Numbered from the stretch's first letter, positions 17,294 to 26,093 are shown. The stretch is 64,000 nucleotides of DNA from JAFMJV01 sp963800275 (GCA_963800275.1 CAWDAI010000007.1:372001-436000); one strand, 5' to 3'. Notes: generated from the letters alone by a model not told the origin. Numbers and translations: made by a program.

Positions 17294-18922
17294 CTAGCCC
17301 TCGACGCCGTACTTGTAGAGCTCCCAGAGCCAGATCGGATGCAGCTCGTCCAGTCCGCTGAGACGCTCTGATGTGAGCGTGGTCCAGGTGTCGTTATAGA
17401 GCGGCACCAGCGGGACCTGCTCCATGATCTGGCGCTGGATGTCCTGGTAGACGGGGACCGCCTCGTCGATGCTGGTGAGCGTGCGCGCGTCCGCCGCCTG
17501 GGCATCGATATCCTCGTCACACCACCAGGACGAGTTGGCGCCGCCCTCCACCGCCGCCGCGCAGGAGAGGATGGGGTCGATGAAGTTCGAGGGGTCGGGG
17601 AAGTCGGCGAACCAGCCGATGGACACCAGCGGCGCCTGGTGCGGCACGGTGATGGTTCCGAGCAGCGTGTCGAAGTCCTGGGTGATGATCTCGACATCGA
17701 TGCCGATCTCAGCGAGGTCCGCGGCCATCGACTCGGCCACCAGTCCACTGAGCTCGCTCGTGTCGGTGTACAGCTGCGTGGAGAAGCCGTCCGATCCGGC
17801 CTCCGCCATCAGCGCCTTCGCGCGGTCCACGTCGTAGGGATACGGATCGCAATCCGCGTCGAAGGCCGGCAGCTCCGGCGGGAAGAGGCAGTTCGCGATG
17901 CTGCCGCGACCGGCCGCCAGCCGCAGGATGTTCTCCTTATCGATGGCATGGGCCATGGCCTGGCGCACGCGCACGTCGGAAAGGGGGCTGTCCGCGGCGG
18001 AGGAATCGATCGAGAGGTACTGGAAGGAGAGCTGCGACTGGCGATGGAGCCGGTCGGCGAGGTCGGGATCGTCCTTGACCTGCTGGTAGATCGGTGTGGG
18101 CAGGTTGTCGCCGTCGATGTCGGATTCGCCAGCCATCACCTGCTGCACGCCGGTCTCCTCGGGCACGAGCAGCGCGTAGTCGATGGTCTCGGCCTTGGGG
18201 GCGTCGCCCCAGTAGTGCGGATTGGCCGTGAAGACGGCCAGCTCCCCGGGCGTGTACGACTCGAGGTAGTAGGGGCCCGTGCCGACGGGATCCGCGAACG
18301 ACTCGGTCGCGTCGTATCCGGCCTCGGCCGGGATCACCGAGCCGAAGGGCGTGGCCAGAGCATTGAGGAACGTGCGGTCCGGCGTCGAAAGCGTGAACTG
18401 CACGGTCCGCTCGTCGAGCGCCTGGAGGCCCTCGGCCGTCTCCGCCGAGCCGTCGATGACCGCGTCGGCACCGGCGATGGAAGCGAAGAACGCCTCCGAC
18501 ACCGGGCTCGGGTGCGGCAGCAGATCAGGGCGCAGGACGCGGTTGACGGAGAACACGACGTCGTCCGCGGTCATGGGCCGCACGATCTCGCCACCACGCA
18601 CGAAATCCACACCCTCGCGCAGCGTGAAGGTGTAGGTCAGGCCATCGTCGGAGATCTCCGGCATGGCCTCGGCCAGTAGGGGCACCAAGGTCGTGCCTTC
18701 GTCGTAGGTGACGAGCGTCTCGTAGATGAGGCGCTCGGCCGGCCACGAGACGAAGTCGTAGCCGAGCGCCGGGTCGAGCGAGTCGACCTCGCTGTCGAAG
18801 GTGATCGTGAGCGTGCCGCTCGGGGCACCCTCCTCCTGGGCGGCCACCGGTACGATGGCCAATGCCGTGGTGGTCAGGAACGCTGCCGTGAGCGCGACCA
18901 TACGGGGGAATCCTCGGTCCAT
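17294..18922 (-). CDS. peptide/nickel-type ABC substrate-binding protein (family 5)
   Basis: The protein has 542 residues from ATG 18922, with GGAGG eight bases upstream. A second ATG six bases earlier is too close to that site. A signal peptide covers residues ~1-28 (LTAAFLTTTALAIVPVAAQ). The mature part shows the SBP_bac_5 pattern: DSLDPALGYDFVSWPAERL, DGLTYTFTLREGVDF, FADPVGTGPYYLESYTPGE, and the VRQAMAHAIDKENIL hallmark helix. It captures an extracellular peptide-like or sugar ligand for the permeases downstream. It is the first gene of an operon that ends with a signalling cyclase/ATPase protein. Confidence 0.92.
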   Translation of the reverse strand: MDRGFPRMVALTAAFLTTTALAIVPVAAQEEGAPSGTLTITFDSEVDSLDPALGYDFVSWPAERLIYETLVTYDEGTTLVPLLAEAMPEISDDGLTYTFTLREGVDFVRGGEIVRPMTADDVVFSVNRVLRPDLLPHPSPVSEAFFASIAGADAVIDGSAETAEGLQALDERTVQFTLSTPDRTFLNALATPFGSVIPAEAGYDATESFADPVGTGPYYLESYTPGELAVFTANPHYWGDAPKAETIDYALLVPEETGVQQVMAGESDIDGDNLPTPIYQQVKDDPDLADRLHRQSQLSFQYLSIDSSAADSPLSDVRVRQAMAHAIDKENILRLAAGRGSIANCLFPPELPAFDADCDPYPYDVDRAKALMAEAGSDGFSTQLYTDTSELSGLVAESMAADLAEIGIDVEIITQDFDTLLGTITVPHQAPLVSIGWFADFPDPSNFIDPILSCAAAVEGGANSSWWCDEDIDAQAADARTLTSIDEAVPVYQDIQRQIMEQVPLVPLYNDTWTTLTSERLSGLDELHPIWLWELYKYGVEG

Positions 18923-19387
18923 CTCCATACCCTCCAACTGGGAAGACACGCGCGAGCCGACCGACAGCCGTGCCTGCGCGCATGGCGACCCCCCGCCCAT
19001 GGCCGACGCCACGTCGGCGTCTACCACCCCCCTGACGGATGGGCCAGCTTCGCGTGCCACATATCATGCTCCGCAAGGTCAAGTCGCCCACGGATGGGCA
19101 GGCTGTGCGGTCGGCGACGCCGGGCTTCCGGTCCTTTGCTCGAGGTCATGAGGCCTCGATCGGTCGTCGCCTGAGGCCCACTGCTGGCGCGAGGTGGCGC
19201 CCCAGGTCGTGCAGCGGTCGATCCGCGACCGCGTTCGGCACGATGGACCAGCTAGCCCATCGGCCCTCACGGTCGGCCCCGGCCGGGGCACGTCGGTAGC
19301 GGTAGGCAGGCCACCATCTCGTCGGCCTCGCGACCGTCAACCTGACACGCAGCCGACGGTCCCGTCGGCAGCGGCCTGCTCTCAGGC
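18923..19387. other. intergenic region between second cyclase gene and peptide importer
   Basis: These 465 bases lie between the minus-strand binding-protein gene and the stop of the upstream cyclase/AAA/TPR gene. They should hold the terminator of the cyclase gene and the promoter of the importer operon. I saw no gene with a family motif, no long hairpin and no operator repeat. Confidence 0.4.
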
Positions 19388-22300
19388 CTACGACCGCGGG
19401 TCGGCGGCGGTCAGCGTCCGCCAACGTTGCGCCGCTCGTGCCACCAAGGCCGTCGCGCCCTTCCGCTCGAAGCAGGCGACGGCCTCGCGCATGGCCGCTG
19501 ACCCGGCCACGCGGTCGCCGCAGGCCCACTCGGCCTCCGCCAGTACGCTCAGCGCTCGCCCCTCCATGACCAGCGCATCCGAATCACCCCGCAATCGCAC
19601 CGCGTGACGGGACAGTCGACGGGCCTCCAGGGGATCTCCCTGGGCCAGTCGCACGCGTGCCAGGAGCGTGGATGCGTCCGCCTCCTCACGCGGGCCGACC
19701 ACTGTCGCCGCGGCAGTGCTCGCGAGCCGAGCTGCCTCGTCCAGGTGCCCCAGGTCGAGCAGGACATGGGCGAGGCGAGTGCTGGTGCGTGGGTCGGTCC
19801 CATCGCGCGACTCGGCCAGCACCCTGGCAAGCTCATCCGCGGCCGCCTCGTCGTCGCCCCCTACCTCCTCCACGAAGGCGAGGCTCCAGGCGACGTTCTC
19901 GCGCCAGTAAGCCTCGCCCGTCTGCTCGAGCAGCTCAGCCCCACGCCGCCACGCGTCGCGGGCCTCGGTGACGCGACCACGGAAGGCCTCCACGATGGCG
20001 AGCGAGACCAGCGTCGAGCCGTGGCCGACGGGCTCGTGCTCGAACTGCGGGAGCACGGCGTACATCTCGACGATGGCTTCGGCCACCGGCAGCGGACCCC
20101 ACGGCAGCGCCAGCACGATCATCGCCCGCAGGCGCTTGGCCAGCGTCATGTCGCCGGCCGCGCGAGCGAGCTCGGCGGCGGCCCGGACCGCATCGACACA
20201 GGCGGCGAAACGGTCGAGCGAGTTGTCGATCAGGCCCACCAGCAGGTTCGCGTAGGCGGCGCCATGGAGATCTCCGGTCCCCGTCAGGACCTCGATGGCC
20301 GCTCCGGCGATCGCGCGTGCGGCGTCGAACTCGGCGAGCGACCCCTTGGACTCGTTCAGGTTCAGGTCGATCCACTGGCCCAGGACGGCAGCCCGCGCCC
20401 GCTGCGCCTCGTCGTCCACGCTCGCGGCCATCCCCGCGAGCGTGGCAGACAGGTCGGCGGCGCGCTCGAAGTCCGCCATCCACACACACTGCATGGCCAG
20501 CTCGTGACCCGCAGCGAAGCGCGTCGCCTGGTCGCGGGCGAGGTCCCAAGCCTGCTCGAGGAGGGCGCGAGCGGCGCTGGTGTCCCCCGACCAGGCGGCC
20601 CGCCGGCCGGCCGCAAGCAGGTGGGTCGCAGCTCGGTCGGCAAGGATCCCGACCAGGTCGTTCGAGGGGCCGAGCTCGCTCCGATAGCGGGCAGCCTCTG
20701 CCAGGTGGAAGCCGAGGATCTGGTCGTACTCGTCGGCACGATCACCTGCCGTGGCCAGCAGCCAGTCCGCGAATCGTTCGTGGAGCTGGGCCCGGTCAGC
20801 CTTGGCGAGCGCTTCGTAGGCCGCGTCGCGGATGAGCACGTGCCGGAAGCGGAAGGCGTCGCCCGTGGAAAGCGCAGCTTGCTCGGGGCGCACGATCTCC
20901 CGGTGGACGAGCTCGAGCAGCCGCTGCCCGAGCGTGAGCCTGACCCGCGGCTCGCAGAGAGCGGCGAGGGCGGCGGCCTCGAAGCTGCGTCCGATGACGG
21001 CCGCTCGCCGGGCGGTGTCACGCTCATCGAGCGGAAGAGCATCAAGGCGCGCTGCGAGCAGCGCGCGGATGGTGGGCGGAACCACGATCCGCCGTGGCTC
21101 GCGCACGAGCACCCAGCCACCGCCCTCGGAGCGGAGCGCACCGTCGTCGCGAAGCATGCCCACCATCTCCTCGACGAAGAGCGGGTTACCCTCGGCCGCG
21201 ACGACGATGCGGTCCGCGACGGCGACCGGTAGGGCCGCCCCACCGGGCTGGGCCACCACCAGCTGCGCACAGGCGGCCGGGTCGAGGACGCCGAGACGGA
21301 TGAGGTAGCCGGCCGCCGAGCCCCATCCGGGCCGCATCTCGAGCAGCTCCGGGCGCGCCGTGGCCACGAGCGCGAGTCGAGTATCGTCCACTTGGAACGC
21401 GAGGCCCTCGAGGAAGTCAAGCAAGGTGGGCTCGGCCCAGTGCAGGTCTTCGAGCACGATGACCGTGGGCCGCTCGCGACCCAACGCCAGGAGCAGGCTG
21501 CGCAGTGACCAGAAGATCTCGTCGAGCGCCGCACCGCCGGGCGCGAAGCCCAGCGCCGATGCAACCAGCTCGTCGACCCGGGGGTCGACCGCGACCGTCG
21601 CCATCAGGGCCGAGAGGCGGGCTCGGGCGGCCTTGCCGTCATCGCTCTCGACGATGCCCGCGGCGGCGTGGACGACCTCACGCAAGGGCCACCAGGTGAT
21701 GCCCGCGCCGTAAGCAAGGCAGCGGCCCATGAGGGCACGCGCGTCGCTCCCGAGCGTGGCGACGGCCTCGCGCACCAGCCGGCTCTTGCCCACGCCCGCT
21801 CCGCCGGTGACGGTGACGATGGCCGGACTCGACTCGGCGAGCGCGCGGTGGACGTGGTTGAGGAGGCCGCGCAGATCCGCTTCACGCCCCAACATCGGGG
21901 CCGCGTCCCGGACCTCCCGCGCGCGCGCCGGCTCGACCGAGATCAGCCGATGCGCCTCGATGGGTGCAGCCTTGCCCTTCGCAGCCACGCCGGGGAGTGG
22001 CTCGGTGACCGCGGCATCGGTGAGCAGAGCCCGGGTCGCGGAATCCAGGAGGACCTGGTCGGTCGCGGCCGCCGACTGCAGTCGTGCCGCGGTGTTGATC
22101 GCGTCGCCGGTGGCGAGTGTGCCGCCGGCCATGGCCTCCCCGACCACCACCTCGCCGGTGGTGATGCCGATGCGGATGCCGATGGTCACCCCCAGGCGCG
22201 CGGCCAGCTCCTCGTTGAGCGGGCCCAGGGCATCGCGCATCCCGGCCGCGGCCCGGGCCGCGCGCAGGCCATCATCCTCATGGGCAGCCGGGATGCCGAA

Positions 22301-22582
22301 GAGCGCCATGACGGCATCGCCGATGAACTTCTCGACCGTGCCGCCGTGGGCCTCGATGATCGCGCGCATCGCCTCGTAGTAGGCGGCCATGACCGAGCGC
22401 ACGACCTCCGGGTCGCGGGCTTCGCCCAGGGCCGTCGAGCCGGCTACGTCACAGAAGAGCACCGTCACCGTCTTGCGCGCCTCGGACGGATGCCGCGTCG
22501 CACCCTCGATGCGGGCGCCACAGGCGTTGCAGAACCTCGCGGCCGGCGGGTTGGCGGCACCACAGCTCGGACAGGGCCTCAT
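19388..22582 (-). CDS. adenylate cyclase / AAA ATPase / TPR regulator, paralogue 2
   Basis: This 1064-residue protein has the same architecture as the protein at 12.1-15.3 kb. It has a zinc ribbon at C4-C21, a class III cyclase domain (~38-205) with metal aspartates D45 and D89 (FCDVAGST, EKFIGDAVMALFG), K85 and the Asn/Arg pair in ATGDAINTAARL. An AAA/STAND ATPase follows (VTGGAGVGKSRLVREAV; VIVLEDLHWAEP), then a long TPR-like helical C-terminus. It starts 37 bases after the stop of the Crp-type regulator on the same strand, so a cAMP producer and a cAMP-type receptor appear co-transcribed. Relatives are usually described only as adenylate/guanylate cyclase domain proteins of unknown stimulus. 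Confidence 0.9.
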   Translation of the reverse strand: MRPCPSCGAANPPAARFCNACGARIEGATRHPSEARKTVTVLFCDVAGSTALGEARDPEVVRSVMAAYYEAMRAIIEAHGGTVEKFIGDAVMALFGIPAAHEDDGLRAARAAAGMRDALGPLNEELAARLGVTIGIRIGITTGEVVVGEAMAGGTLATGDAINTAARLQSAAATDQVLLDSATRALLTDAAVTEPLPGVAAKGKAAPIEAHRLISVEPARAREVRDAAPMLGREADLRGLLNHVHRALAESSPAIVTVTGGAGVGKSRLVREAVATLGSDARALMGRCLAYGAGITWWPLREVVHAAAGIVESDDGKAARARLSALMATVAVDPRVDELVASALGFAPGGAALDEIFWSLRSLLLALGRERPTVIVLEDLHWAEPTLLDFLEGLAFQVDDTRLALVATARPELLEMRPGWGSAAGYLIRLGVLDPAACAQLVVAQPGGAALPVAVADRIVVAAEGNPLFVEEMVGMLRDDGALRSEGGGWVLVREPRRIVVPPTIRALLAARLDALPLDERDTARRAAVIGRSFEAAALAALCEPRVRLTLGQRLLELVHREIVRPEQAALSTGDAFRFRHVLIRDAAYEALAKADRAQLHERFADWLLATAGDRADEYDQILGFHLAEAARYRSELGPSNDLVGILADRAATHLLAAGRRAAWSGDTSAARALLEQAWDLARDQATRFAAGHELAMQCVWMADFERAADLSATLAGMAASVDDEAQRARAAVLGQWIDLNLNESKGSLAEFDAARAIAGAAIEVLTGTGDLHGAAYANLLVGLIDNSLDRFAACVDAVRAAAELARAAGDMTLAKRLRAMIVLALPWGPLPVAEAIVEMYAVLPQFEHEPVGHGSTLVSLAIVEAFRGRVTEARDAWRRGAELLEQTGEAYWRENVAWSLAFVEEVGGDDEAAADELARVLAESRDGTDPRTSTRLAHVLLDLGHLDEAARLASTAAATVVGPREEADASTLLARVRLAQGDPLEARRLSRHAVRLRGDSDALVMEGRALSVLAEAEWACGDRVAGSAAMREAVACFERKGATALVARAAQRWRTLTAADPRS

Positions 22583-22619
22583 CAGGTCGCGAGTCTATCG
22601 GGCTGCGGCCCGGCCCTGG

Positions 22620-23309
22620 CTAGCGGTCGGCCTCGTCCTCGAGGGCTTCCACCGAGGGGATGGCGAGCGTGTCCTCCGCCAGGACGATGAGCTCACGTTC
22701 GACGAACTCGGAGAGCAGCTTGTTCACCGACTGGCGCGTGGCGCCGATCATGGCCGCGAGGTCCGACTGCGTGTAGGGCCAGTCGAGACGCACCTCGTCA
22801 GCGTCGGGTTCCTGCGCGCGCGCGAGGCGCACGAGGCGCATCGCGAGCCGCCCGGCGAGATCGAGGAAGTGCAGCTCTTCGACATGCCCGGTGAGTCGGC
22901 GCACCTCGCTCGCGAGCCCGACGTACAGGGCATCGCGCAGGGCCGCATCCTGCTCGATAAGTGCCCACAGCACGTCGTGTTGGAGCATCCACGTCTCGGA
23001 TGGCTCCATGGCGATGGCCGACGCGGAACGGGGCGCGCCGTCGAGCAGCGAGAGCTCGCCGAAGAAGTCGCCCTCGCGCAGCGTGGCCATGATGGCCTCC
23101 TCGCCCTCGGGGCTGGGCACGGTGATCTTGATCGAGCCGGCACCCACGACGTGGAGCGAGTCGCCCGGGTCGCCCTGGTGGAAGACGACCTCGCCCTTGC
23201 GGAACTTGCGCCGGCGCAGCCCGCGCGCGACACGATGCATGTCCTCGTCGCTGGCCTGGCCGAAGAGCACGCATCCGCGCAGGGCCTCGACCGCCGCCTC
23301 CTGGTCCAT
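22620..23309 (-). CDS. Crp/Fnr-family transcriptional regulator
   Basis: The protein has 229 residues from ATG 23309, with AGGGAGGAG seven bases upstream. Residues ~10-125 form a cyclic-nucleotide-binding fold with the phosphate-cassette pattern FFGELSLLDGAPRSASA, which keeps the Glu and the Arg-Ser that contact cAMP in E. coli Crp. Residues ~165-215 form the winged helix-turn-helix with YTQSDLAAMIGATRQSVNKL, the Crp-type recognition region. No cysteine cluster for an Fe-S centre is present, so an Fnr-type oxygen sensor is unlikely. Its neighbour downstream encodes a probable adenylate cyclase, which supports cAMP as ligand. Confidence 0.92.
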   Translation of the reverse strand: MDQEAAVEALRGCVLFGQASDEDMHRVARGLRRRKFRKGEVVFHQGDPGDSLHVVGAGSIKITVPSPEGEEAIMATLREGDFFGELSLLDGAPRSASAIAMEPSETWMLQHDVLWALIEQDAALRDALYVGLASEVRRLTGHVEELHFLDLAGRLAMRLVRLARAQEPDADEVRLDWPYTQSDLAAMIGATRQSVNKLLSEFVERELIVLAEDTLAIPSVEALEDEADR

Positions 23310-23384
23310 GAGCCACTCCTCCCTCGCTTGACCGGCCCGGTGCCGTCCGAGTCTACGGTGTCGGGCGCTTGACAGGGACACCGT

Positions 23385-23580
23385 CGCTTCGGGCTCTCGG
23401 GCTCGCTGCTCGTGTCGATGGTGGCCGTCGCTGCCGCCTCGGGCGGGACACTGCTGACCGAGGTCGTCTACACCACGCTCCTCCAGCGCATCGCTCCGAA
23501 GAGGTCCGGGGCCGAGTCTCCGGCGTACTCGAGCCGTGGGTGTCGTCCTCTTCGCGGCCGGCTCACAGCCAGCTCACGGC
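23385..23580 (+). pseudogene. MFS transporter fragment
   Basis: Three frames in succession read as one segment of a major-facilitator permease: GSLLVSMVAVAAASGGTLL then VVYTTLLQRIAP, EEVRGRVSGVLEPWV in the next frame, and VVLFAAGSQ in the third. This is the helix-loop pattern that contains the conserved GRVSG loop. Both ends of the gene are missing and at least two frameshifts interrupt it. It is a remnant without function. The assignment rests on short segments. Confidence 0.4.
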
Positions 23581-23764
23581 CCTTGAGCGACCTCCGGTTC
23601 GTGTACCAGGTGGGCCCGGATGCATCGAGCCCGCGCAGCAGGAGTCGGGGCAGCCTGCTATCGCGAAGCCGAACACGACGACCTTGCTCGTTCGGGACTG
23701 GCGCTCGCAGGACAGGTGGCGTCAGAATGGGTTCGTCAACAGCTTGACGATAAGGAGGGTCATC

Positions 23765-23848
23765 GTGGGCGACAAGGGACCAGGCAGCAAGAGCAGTGGC
23801 AAGAAACCCAAGGGCGGACCGAAGCCCGGAGACAAGAAGAAGCGATAG
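23765..23848 (+). CDS. 27-residue lysine/glycine-rich basic peptide
   Basis: A GTG at 23765 has an excellent AAGGAGGG ribosome site five bases upstream and reads to TAG at 23846-23848. The peptide starts MGDKGPGSKSSGKKPKGG and ends in DKKKR. It has nine lysines and no hydrophobic stretch, so it should be disordered and bind nucleic acid or ribosomes if expressed. Short lysine-rich ORFs of this kind are annotated as hypothetical proteins in several high-GC bacteria. The strong ribosome site is the main support. Confidence 0.5.
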   Translation: MGDKGPGSKSSGKKPKGGPKPGDKKKR

Positions 23849-24127
23849 CAGACGTGCTGGGTGGTATCTGCCTGCCCACCCGGCCAGCTCCGTAACGAGT
23901 TTCGGCCTGAGCGACATCAAGGCCCTGCACTGACCCAACTGGACACGCGGCGCGAGGCGGTTCCAGATGGCCGCTGAGCTCCAGGTTCCTTGAGGTCCTT
24001 CCGGATCGGACGGTGTACTGGGAGGTCGTCGATCTCCATGGGGGGACTTTTGGTCACCTGTGGGGACTTTCACTTGGCCATCGACACCTCACCAGGGCCC
24101 CGTTCGCGAATGACCTCTGGCTGCCCG
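23849..24127. other. gene-free stretch with possible IS21-type end
   Basis: No gene was found. Two GGGGACTTT direct repeats 20 bases apart (24042-24050 and 24062-24070), the second followed by CACTTGGCCAT, resemble the repeated termini of IS21-family elements. No istA or istB frame lies next to them, so at most a terminal relic remains. Confidence 0.35.
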
Positions 24128-24970
24128 TCAGCCAGCCTTCCAGGCCTCCTCGGAGATCGACTCTGACTCGGTCGGCGGGGCGCTCCCGGCTGGTTGGCCC
24201 TTGGCACGTCCCGCCGCAGCCTTCTTCCCGTCCTGCCCGATGAAGTGGCTTGCGAGCGTCGCCGTGAAGTATCCGAAGACGGCAAGTCCGTAGAGCGATA
24301 AGAGCCATCCGAGGAGCCGCCCTTCTGTCGACGCGGGCTGGGTGGGGGGCCCGGACGTCATCGCGTAGGCGGTCCACCATAGCGCTCGTTCGTAGGCTGC
24401 CAGCGCGGACGAGCCGGCGCTGCGCACGATCCCGGGCTCGAATGCGGCCATGCCGGCCGAGCCGATGACGATCACCAGCACGGTGAGGGCGACGAGGTAG
24501 CCGAGGCCGCGCGTTCGAGCCACGCGCCGCAGCGTCGTCGCGCCGCGGTTGAGCGAGGTGAGGACGCGCAGCAGCCCCACCGACCGCAGCAGCCGCGCGG
24601 CGCCGAGGAAGCGCAGCATCGCGAACGCTCGGAGGATCCGGAATGCGGGCAGGACGAGCGACAGTGCCGTGAGCCATCGTACGCGCAGGTACGCTCGACG
24701 GTCGGGCGCGACCACGAGGCCCACGGCGTACTCGGCGATGAACAGTCCCCAGATGACCCAGACGACGACGTCGATGGGTTCCGGGAGGCGGCCGAGCACA
24801 AGGTCGGCCACGACCAGGACCAGCCACAGGACCGAAAGGCCGACGAACACGGGCTCGAGCCGCTGGTGCGCCCACAACAGGACGCTCCAGCGGGCGCGTT
24901 CATGTGGCGTTGACCGCTCGCTCCCCGCTGTCCTCTGCGGCGTGGGGTCACCGATCTGTGGAGTGCTCAC
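24128..24970 (-). CDS. voltage-gated-channel-like membrane protein with atypical filter
   Basis: The protein has 280 residues from GTG 24970, with GAGGT six bases upstream. Predicted helices match an S1-S6 channel: two early helices (~30-75), a third near TALSLVLPAFRIL, an S4-like helix with Arg at regular spacing (MLRFLGAARLLRSVGLLRVL), then S5, a pore segment and S6. The pore reads ALWWTAYAMTSGPPTQPAST and is followed by EGRLLGWLLSLYGLAVFGYF, where K+ channels have TVGYGD. The filter is thus replaced, so K+ selectivity is doubtful. The cytoplasmic tail is Lys/Glu-rich. It could be a non-selective channel or a voltage-sensor-like relic. It has no close operon partners. Confidence 0.75.
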   Translation of the reverse strand: MSTPQIGDPTPQRTAGSERSTPHERARWSVLLWAHQRLEPVFVGLSVLWLVLVVADLVLGRLPEPIDVVVWVIWGLFIAEYAVGLVVAPDRRAYLRVRWLTALSLVLPAFRILRAFAMLRFLGAARLLRSVGLLRVLTSLNRGATTLRRVARTRGLGYLVALTVLVIVIGSAGMAAFEPGIVRSAGSSALAAYERALWWTAYAMTSGPPTQPASTEGRLLGWLLSLYGLAVFGYFTATLASHFIGQDGKKAAAGRAKGQPAGSAPPTESESISEEAWKAG

Positions 24971-26093
24971 GTGGATACCTCGGGACGATTGTCGTGCCCG
25001 ACGTATTTCACTGGCTCGTCGCTGCTGAAGAAACACGTATCAGCGCTATGTAGGCCGGTGACTGGGCTGCACCCTTGGTCCGTCGCTACCGAGATCGTCG
25101 ACTTCTGCGAGTACGTGACGGAGTCCTCCACCACGGGATCACGACGGCGAGATCGAAACCATCCTCGAGCAGGACGAGACTGCCGGCCTCAGCGCGGCCT
25201 CGTCCGTGCCACAGCTGCGACTCAACACTCACGATCGGGCTGGATCACGCACCAACGAGTCGACGAGGTCTGTGGCGCTGGGTCGGGTCCCTAGGTTCGC
25301 GACAGAGACCGGAAGCTCGCGTTGAGATCCCTGAGGGTGTGCCTGTGCTCGGCCTCGAGGGACTCCCTGGACGGACCCAACATGGGCTCGGTGGGGGTCA
25401 AAACCTGCTATTTCGGCCGGTCGGTGCCCGGAACCGGCCTTCTCGTGCGTGGAAAGTGGAGCCGACACTCGGATTTGAACCGAGGACCTGCTGTTTACGA
25501 ATGTGGAGGACAGGCACATCGACGAGGCAGACTTGGCGTTGGATGCGCCCATCTGGCCAAGCGCCAACTGCGGCCCCGCGCGAGGCGGGCAGGTGCGTCC
25601 CCGAGGCCGCCTCCGAGCCCGCCGCTGTCGCGCATATTGCTGCCCCCGGGGTTGGGTCACGGCAGGGGTCACAAGCACACGCCCGTGACTAGCAGAGGTA
25701 GTCATGCGGGCGCGGGCCATGCGGCCGAGGCCGCCCTGTCACGCGTCATATGCGAACGAATGTTCGGCATCCTGGCGGCGGCATGCCACCACCAGACACC
25801 GCCTGCGCCAGCGTTACCGGGAACCCACTCCGTTGGTACTTCTTCAGTCCGGGATCATGGTTCATGAAGAGGCCGTCCGCGTAGTAGCGCGTGTTCGTAA
25901 GAACTCCCAGGTGACCAGCAGACGTAGTCACGGTCAGCCAGGTCGCTCCTTCGCGTCCCCCTCCGTGCAAATGCTGCTAGAACGTTCCAAGGCCGTACCG
26001 CATGCTGTCCCTCGAGGGATGTCAAGCGGCCCGTCAGGCGGCCTCGGTCACAGCCCTCGTCCGCCGCTCCGCAAGCCGCCGAAGGAGGGACGG
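24971..26093. other. gene-poor junction region at the left edge of the island
   Basis: These 1.1 kb hold no intact gene. Around 25080-25200 a split frame (EIVDFCEYVTESSTT, then EIETILEQDE) faintly recalls a ferritin/Dps-like helix but is too short to claim. The 50-base tRNA-Thr 3' copy sits at 25452-25501, with about 55 further bases of flank similar to the DNA beside the real tRNA gene. The stretch 25502-26093 contains only unsupported frames. This is what an integration scar would be expected to look like. Confidence 0.5.
25452..25501 (-). repeat. 50-base exact copy of tRNA-Thr 3' half (att site B)
   Basis: The sequence is identical to 52799-52848. It spans the T arm, acceptor 3' strand and CCA of tRNA-Thr and stops in the anticodon loop, with TTTACGAA as the last shared bases. 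The flanking segment at about 25395-25451 is also similar to 52735-52798. A tRNA 3' half duplicated in direct orientation 27.3 kb from the intact gene is the classical footprint of tyrosine-recombinase integration. Confidence 0.85.

Noticed and set aside
25075..25200. Ferritin/Dps-like fragment
   Set aside because: Only two short split segments look ferritin-like (EIVDFCEY, EIETILEQDE). This is too little to call even a pseudogene.
25229..25720. Minus frame of 163 codons over the tRNA copy
   Set aside because: The frame simply translates the duplicated tRNA segment and flank. It has no ribosome site and no family motif.
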